Assembly (NCBI RefSeq): GCF_000935125.1
Contig: NZ_JRKI01000026.1
Span: forward strand, 465,886-529,885
Length of the DNA stretch: 64,000 nt
Direction: 5' to 3'
DNA from: Streptomyces natalensis ATCC 27448
Lineage (GTDB): Bacteria > Actinomycetota > Actinomycetes > Streptomycetales > Streptomycetaceae
Part shown: positions 60,069 through 64,000 of the stretch, one piece after another
Position numbering within the stretch: position 1 is the stretch's first letter
Layout of the letters: each line of letters begins with the position of its first letter
The notes under the pieces: model-generated
Told to the model about the DNA's origin: nothing
The model's input: only the letters and a program-made list of their open reading frames with translations
Databases searched by the model: none
Position numbers and translations under genes: made by a program

Positions 60069-60904
60069 TAAGTTCCTCGCCAGGTGGATGTCGTCTCGTC
60101 CGTTATGCGCTTGGTGAGGTTGTCGATCGATGCGATGTGGATCATGGCCTCGGAGCTGGCGGGCAGGGTCTCGTAGTCTCGGGCGAGACGTCGGTGCAGC
60201 ATGATCCAACCGATACTTCGTTCGACAACCCAGCGCCTTTTGACGACGTGGAAGCCGCGAACTCCTGGGTTTCTGTTGACGACTTCGACGTCGATTCCGA
60301 GGCTGGCGCCGTGCTCGATGACGGCGTTCTTGAAGCCGGTGTCGACCCAGCTCTTGGAGATGGTCGGGTAGGTCTTCTTGGCTTGGTCGAGGAGCTGGAT
60401 TCCGACGGCATTCTCGGACAGGCTCGCGGCGGTGACGGTCACGGCGAGGATGAGTCCGATCGTGTCGGTGAGGATGCCCCGTTTCCTGCCGACGATCTTC
60501 TTGGCGGCGTCGGTTCCCTGGCTGGTCAGGGGCACATTGGTGGAGGTCTTCACGCTCTGGGTGTCGATCACGGAAGCGGTCGGTTCGGGCTTGCGTCCTT
60601 CCTTCACGCGGGCCAGGCCGGTCAGGTCGTAGTTGAGCTGGGCGAGGATTCCCTCGTCGCGCCAGGCGGCGTAGTAGGCGTAGACAGTGCCGTGGTTGGG
60701 GAAGTCGTGCGGGAGGTATTTCCAGGGGATTCCGGTGCGGTTGATGTAGAGGAGTGCGTTGAATACGTCGCGCAGGTCGACCTTGGCCGGCTGCCCGGTG
60801 GGCCTGCGGTCGAGCCGGGCCTTTCTCCAGGCCGTCAACGTCGGCTCGATTAAGGCCCATCGGGCGTCGGACAGGTCGCTGGGGTACGGCTTCCGCTGGC
60901 TCAC
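60065..60904 (-). mobile_element. IS5-family transposase, apparently intact
   Basis: A 279-residue DDE transposase on the minus strand. SDLSDARWALIEPTLTAWR is the N-terminal DUF4096 domain; ASVIDTQSVKTST has the first catalytic Asp, GRKRGILTDTIGLILAVTVTAA the second, and HVVKRRWVVERSIGWIMLHRRLARDYE the DDE Glu (Y/R-x-V-V-E-R signature). All three catalytic residues are present. ATG 60904 is the start. Terminal inverted repeats and target duplications could not be placed with certainty; gggcgttt occurs on both flanks (near 60027 and 60955), but in the same orientation. Confidence 0.92.
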
Positions 60905-61233
60905 GGCGTAGCGTGATCATGGATGCGGCGGACGGTGCTGTTCCGCTGCTGCTGGGCGTTTCTGCCTGATCTTCAAACCAGACGGACTTCGTGCATGAGA
61001 ACCGGAGCAAACAGGCGTCCAAGTCCGCAGCTCTATGGACGCGAGGGTGCATGTATAGGGCAGATGCCTCAAGCCTGACGGCCGCGAAAGTTACTTACCG
61101 ACACAGGCCATCTCTAAATGCCCACTCAGTGGGTGTTCTGCGAGGATTCGCCGGTTTCAGCTTGAGTTGACGTCTGGCCTGGCCGGTGCCCTGGGTGAGG
61201 GCGCACGGCCCCGAGCGGCTGTCCCGGGACCGC
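60905..61233. other. Gene-free interval downstream of IS5 element
   Basis: Contains the expected outer end of the IS element, though I could not define its repeat. No coding sequence is supported. Confidence 0.35.
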
Positions 61234-61839
61234 TCAGCTGTCGTTTGCAGCCAGGCCCCCGTTGTTGCGGCCGTCGAGGAAAGCGCGGATCACCTGGCGA
61301 GCCCGCTGTTCTGGTGGGGTGCCCTGTTCGGCGGGGAGGGCGTTGCTCAGCCAGAGGGTGGCGAAACCGTGCACGAGCGACCAGGCGGCGATGCCCGCGT
61401 CCCGGGTTTCGGTGCCGGGCAGAGTGGGGGCGCCGTAGAGGAGTTCGCCGGCGCGCTGCTGAGCGGCGAGCAGTGCCGGGTCGTCGCCCTGATGGAGGTG
61501 GGGCTGGAACATGACCTCGAAATGTGCGGGGTGGCTGAGTGCGAACTGTACGTAGGCCACGCCCATCTCCGCGAAGTCGCCGGTCTGTTCCTGTGCGTTG
61601 TGCATCAGGTCGGCCAGTGCGTGGAAGCCCTGGGCCGCCAGCGCCGTCAGCAAGCCCTCACGGCTGCCGAAGTGGTGCGTCGGTGCGGCGTGCGAGACAC
61701 CTGCACGCCGAGCGAGTTCGCGGAGGCTGACCTTTGCCACGCCGGATTCGGAGATGGCGGCGGCCGCGTGGTTGAGCAGTGCGCGCCGTAGATCTCCGTG
61801 GTGGTACTGCTGTGTCCGTCCGTTGAGGGGGGCGTTCAT
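61234..61839 (-). CDS. TetR/AcrR-family regulator
   Basis: 201 residues. YHHGDLRRALLNHAAAAISESGVAKVSLRELARRAGVSHAAPTHHFGSREGLLTALAA is a TetR DNA-binding domain; the rest is a WHG-type ligand domain (GVAYVQFALSHPAHFEVMFQPHLH). ATG 61839 begins close to a long inverted repeat shared with the divergent DoxX gene, the usual repressor-target layout. Confidence 0.93.
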   Translation of the reverse strand: MNAPLNGRTQQYHHGDLRRALLNHAAAAISESGVAKVSLRELARRAGVSHAAPTHHFGSREGLLTALAAQGFHALADLMHNAQEQTGDFAEMGVAYVQFALSHPAHFEVMFQPHLHQGDDPALLAAQQRAGELLYGAPTLPGTETRDAGIAAWSLVHGFATLWLSNALPAEQGTPPEQRARQVIRAFLDGRNNGGLAANDS

Positions 61840-61863
61840 CGCGACAGTCTAGCTGAATCTTGA

Positions 61864-61904
61864 CATTGACAAGATGCCGTACATAGATTTCGATCTTGTC
61901 ATTG
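61864..61904. promoter_or_regulatory. Long inverted repeat between TetR and DoxX genes
   Basis: cattgacaagat (61864-61875) and atcttgtcattg (61893-61904) match as an inverted repeat in 11 of 12 positions, 17 bp apart. Each contains a TGACAAG core. Likely operator for the divergent TetR protein; it overlaps an upstream in-frame ATG (61874), which argues against that start. Confidence 0.75.
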
Positions 61905-61936
61905 GAAAGATCGAAGACGGAATGATTGAGGTGCGT

Positions 61937-62371
61937 ATGGCGCCGTTGATGACCCTGCTCGTCGGATCCGCTCTGGCGTGGCTGCTGGGGCTGGCAGGCG
62001 TGGACGCGCTGGAAGGATGGCAGGCGGCGCTGCGAGTCGGCCTGGCCGCGATGTTCGCGCTGACCGGCACGGCGCACTTCACTCGACGGCGCGCGGCTTT
62101 GACCAGCATCGTTCCCGCGCGCCTGCCTAGGCCCGAACTGCTCGTCACGATCACCGGTGTGCTGGAGCTCGCCGGGGCCCTCGGGCTGCTCGTCCCCCTC
62201 ACCAGCCGTCTGGCGGCGGGGTGTCTGGGGGTGTTGATGGTGGTGATGTTCCCGGCCAACGTTCGCGCGGCCCGAAGCGGCGTCCTGCTCAGCCCCCTCA
62301 GCCGGCTCGCTCCGCGCACCGTACTGCAGATCGTCTTCCTGGCGGCCTGCCTCGCGGTCGCGCTCTCCTGA
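61937..62371 (+). CDS. DoxX-like four-helix membrane protein
   Basis: 144 residues with four membrane helices; the core RVGLAAMFALTGTAHFTRRRAAL and ITGVLELAGALGLLVPLTSRLAAGCLGVLMVVMFPANVRAA is DoxX-like. The family includes subunits of membrane oxidoreductase complexes and proteins linked to thiol or oxidative stress. ATG 61937 follows GAGGTG; earlier starts at 61874 and 61922 are possible, but 61874 falls inside the operator. Controlled by the divergent TetR protein, by inference. Confidence 0.87.
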   Translation: MAPLMTLLVGSALAWLLGLAGVDALEGWQAALRVGLAAMFALTGTAHFTRRRAALTSIVPARLPRPELLVTITGVLELAGALGLLVPLTSRLAAGCLGVLMVVMFPANVRAARSGVLLSPLSRLAPRTVLQIVFLAACLAVALS

Positions 62372-62410
62372 GCGGCCTCTGACTTGGTGTCCTGTGTTGG
62401 TTCGCCGAAT

Positions 62411-62833
62411 TTAGGTTGAGTTGAGGTCCGGGGTGGCCGGTGCGGGCTGGGCCAGGGTGAACAGGCCAGGTTCGGGCTCGGTGAGGATGTCGCGGTCGAC
62501 GAGGCGTTTGAGCTTGGCGCGGATGCTCTCGGTCTGCCGTGGTTCGGTGCCGATGCCCAGCGTCTGGCAGACCTCCTTCGCGCGGAGCCTGTACCCAGTC
62601 TGCTCGAAGGCAGCGAGGACCTCACGGTAGCCGGGCGGCAGCGGCTCGGGCGGCTCGGTGCCGTCCTCGGAGGCCAGTTCCAGCATCGTCTCGCGAGTGA
62701 TGTCCAGGCGTTCCAGGGTGCGTTCGGCGGCAGCGAGTTGTTCGGTGAGCAGTGCGATCTGCTCACGTAGTTGTCCGGCCGTCTCGCGTACCAGCTGCTG
62801 CCGGGCCTCGATCTTGTCCAGGAGATGCTTCAT
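62411..62833 (-). CDS. Coiled-coil/winged-helix protein next to IS5 remnant
   Basis: 140 residues. Residues 1-55 form a coiled coil (MKHLLDKIEARQQLVRETAG... QIALLTEQLAAAERTLERL), and 65-130 a winged-helix-like domain (YREVLAAFEQTGYRLRAKEVCQTLGIGTEPRQTESIRAKLKRLVDRDIL). It starts inside the transposase remnant's 3' end on the same strand, overlapping it by about 70 bases. A related protein lies at 63430-63984, beyond the same remnant. It may be a transposition accessory or DNA-binding cargo; not proven. Confidence 0.75.
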   Translation of the reverse strand: MKHLLDKIEARQQLVRETAGQLREQIALLTEQLAAAERTLERLDITRETMLELASEDGTEPPEPLPPGYREVLAAFEQTGYRLRAKEVCQTLGIGTEPRQTESIRAKLKRLVDRDILTEPEPGLFTLAQPAPATPDLNST

Positions 62834-63164
62834 CGACGCTCCTGTTCGTCGGGGGCGAGGGGTGCCGGGCGGGCGGGTCGCGCCAGGTCGCGGTGGTGGT
62901 GCGGGTGAGGCGGCGGAGCATGAGGTCGGTCATCGACCAGTGGATCCAGGCCACTGAGCTGGCCGGCCTGGTCTCGTAGTCGCGCACGAGGCGTCTGTGC
63001 AGCATGAGGGTGCCGAGAGTCTGCTCGACCACCCATCGCTTCGACTGTGGGGCGAACCCTTTCGTCCCCGGCTCGCGCTGCACGATCTCGACGTCGATGC
63101 CGAGGCGGGCGCCGTGCTCCACGACAGCCTCCTTGAAGCCAGCGTCCGCCCATGCCTTCGTCAC
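62763..63164 (-). mobile_element. IS5-family transposase C-terminal remnant
   Basis: The minus strand reads TKAWADAGFKEAVVEHGARLGIDVEIVQREPGTKGFAPQSKRWVVEQTLGTLMLHRRLVRDYETRPASSVAWIHWSMTDLMLRRLTR. This is the final third of an IS5-type transposase, paralogous to the intact copy at 60065-60904. The N-terminal two-thirds and the first two catalytic Asp are missing. Upstream sequence (ALTWASLRELRRMQLARYGRTALDLTGLDLA) is of other origin, joined near 63170. Confidence 0.85.
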
Positions 63165-63429
63165 CGTCGACAGGCGTCAAGGAAACCTCGCTGGCCAAGT
63201 CCAGGCCGGTCAGGTCCAGGGCGGTCCGGCCGTACCGGGCAAGCTGCATCCGCCGCAGCTCCCGCAAACTGGCCCACGTCAGTGCGACGCCGAAGAACGC
63301 CGGGCGCGTGGAAGAGGCCCCCTGGCGACATTGAGAAGCCGTCTCTCAACCGAATGAGATCCCTTGATTTCTGCTGGTCAGGAATGGTTTCGCTTGGGGT
63401 GAGGGAGGGATGCGGCGTCTTGTGTCCGC
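63165..63429 (-). other. Junction of unknown coding scrap
   Basis: On the minus strand, about 63340-63175, the reading AFFGVALTWASLRELRRMQLARYGRTALDLTGLDLA looks like the end of a real protein but has no start and no family I recognise. It breaks at the transposase remnant. Confidence 0.4.
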
Positions 63430-63984
63430 TTGATGGATGAGGGGTGCGCGGTGGCGTCGGTGCTGGGGATGCTGGAGGAGCGGGAGGCGGTTGCTCGGGT
63501 GCGGGTGGAGGGCCTGCGGGAGGAAGCCGCGCGGCTGGCTGAGGTGTTGGAGGCCGCGGAGATCGAGCTGGACCGGCGGGTGATCGCGCGGGAGGAGCTG
63601 GTCGAGGCGTTGGCCGCCTCCGCGGCCGAGACGACTGCCGTGTCCGGGGCCGAGACGGAGCAGAAAGAGGAGCCCTCACGGGTTCCGGTGCCGGGCTCGA
63701 CGGTGCCGCCCTGGCGGGAGGGGCTGCCGGTGACGGTGCTGGCGCCGGACTACCAGCGGATTCTGGGCATGGTGGAGGAGTGGCGATCGGCGGGCAAGGG
63801 ACCGCTCAAGGCCAAGGAGATCGCGGTTCAGCTGGGCCTGGAGACGGTGCCGGCGAAAGTCGAGGGGGTTCGTTCGAAGGCCAGGCGCCTGGCCGAGCGC
63901 GGGTGGCTCGTGCAGGAGACGTCGGGGATGTTCAGCGCCGGCCAGCGGCCCGTGGCCGTGCCAGACGCCGGCTCATCCGCGTGA
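63430..63984 (+). CDS. Coiled-coil/winged-helix protein, second copy
   Basis: 184 residues. A coiled coil (MLEEREAVARVRVEGLREEAARLAEVLEAAEIELDRRVIAREELVEALA), a Ser/Pro/Glu linker, and a winged helix (YQRILGMVEEWRSAGKGPLKAKEIAVQLGLETVPAKVEGVRSKARRLAERGWLVQE) repeat the plan of the 62411-62833 protein at about 30-40% visible identity in the helix-turn-helix. ATG 63430 or a later GTG (63451) may be used. It runs away from the IS5 remnant. Function unrecognised. Confidence 0.75.
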   Translation: MMDEGCAVASVLGMLEEREAVARVRVEGLREEAARLAEVLEAAEIELDRRVIAREELVEALAASAAETTAVSGAETEQKEEPSRVPVPGSTVPPWREGLPVTVLAPDYQRILGMVEEWRSAGKGPLKAKEIAVQLGLETVPAKVEGVRSKARRLAERGWLVQETSGMFSAGQRPVAVPDAGSSA

Positions 63985-64000
63985 TCATCGACCACCGGAT

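Noticed and set aside
60020..60970. Matching gggcgttt words as terminal inverted repeats of the IS5 element
   Set aside because: They are in direct, not inverted, orientation and too short to define ends.
1..64000. tRNA or rRNA genes
   Set aside because: No cloverleaf with a GTTCRA-type T-loop and no rRNA-like conserved block was noticed while reading either strand; a covariance-model scan would be needed to exclude them.

Overview
The window is very GC-rich DNA (about 70%) with GTG/ATG starts, ATGA stop-start overlaps and many actinobacterial families: DHA2 transporters, a LAL-type LuxR regulator, an AA10 chitin oxidase and DUF families common in Streptomyces. It fits a Streptomyces (or close relative) chromosome, in an accessory stretch rather than core housekeeping sequence. 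All function calls rest on reading translated sequence; no database search was run.

Layout. 0-5.5 kb is a decayed border: a frameshifted sugar-nucleotide epimerase, an aldehyde-dehydrogenase/EF-hand calcium-protein pair, a cut-off DUF1508 gene fused to an IS5 remnant, and an IS1182-type remnant. 5.5-14 kb carries an exported purple-acid-phosphatase-like enzyme, a LysR regulator, a DHA2 exporter, a SnoaL-like protein, an alpha/beta hydrolase, a DHFR-family gene broken by one in-frame stop, and a GNAT protein. 14.2-19.3 kb is the clearest functional block: a Vat-type streptogramin A acetyltransferase next to a Vgb-type streptogramin B lyase, then a YCII protein and an 894-residue LAL regulator.

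19.6-26.7 kb mixes an IS630 remnant, an aldo/keto reductase divergent from a DUF5937/HTH regulator, a HelD-like fragment, a methyltransferase, a DUF6424 gene, relics of a phage endolysin and a cytochrome P450, and a methylthioadenosine phosphorylase. 26.9-37.0 kb is a compact envelope/glycan-looking cluster. It has a four-gene operon with 4-bp overlaps (GT2, DUF2064/TIGR04282, methyltransferase, GT87), a divergent OmpR/histidine-kinase pair, a Cys-bearing NAD epimerase, a membrane-anchored molybdopterin oxidoreductase and a polytopic membrane protein.

37.3-43.1 kb is a sulfonate-type operon on the minus strand: binding protein, ATPase, permease, NtaA/DszA-like monooxygenase, TauD-like dioxygenase. 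It is preceded by a 27-residue leader peptide carrying the LHVDLRRQASA signature seen before actinobacterial sulfur genes. 43.3-48.1 kb holds a MerR-HEAT/HEAT pair and a lower-GC thioesterase/acyl-CoA dehydrogenase/EamA exporter operon. 48.5-59.6 kb has a DUF779 gene, an AA10 lytic polysaccharide monooxygenase divergent from an APC permease with a DasR-like site between them, DUF7144 and TetR genes with a perfect operator palindrome, an FprA-type ferredoxin reductase, a divergent ArsR/Old Yellow Enzyme pair, and a BNR-repeat protein. 59.6-64 kb is a second mobile-element border: a truncated uracil-DNA glycosylase, an intact IS5-family transposase, a TetR/DoxX pair, and an IS5 remnant flanked by two coiled-coil/winged-helix ORFs.
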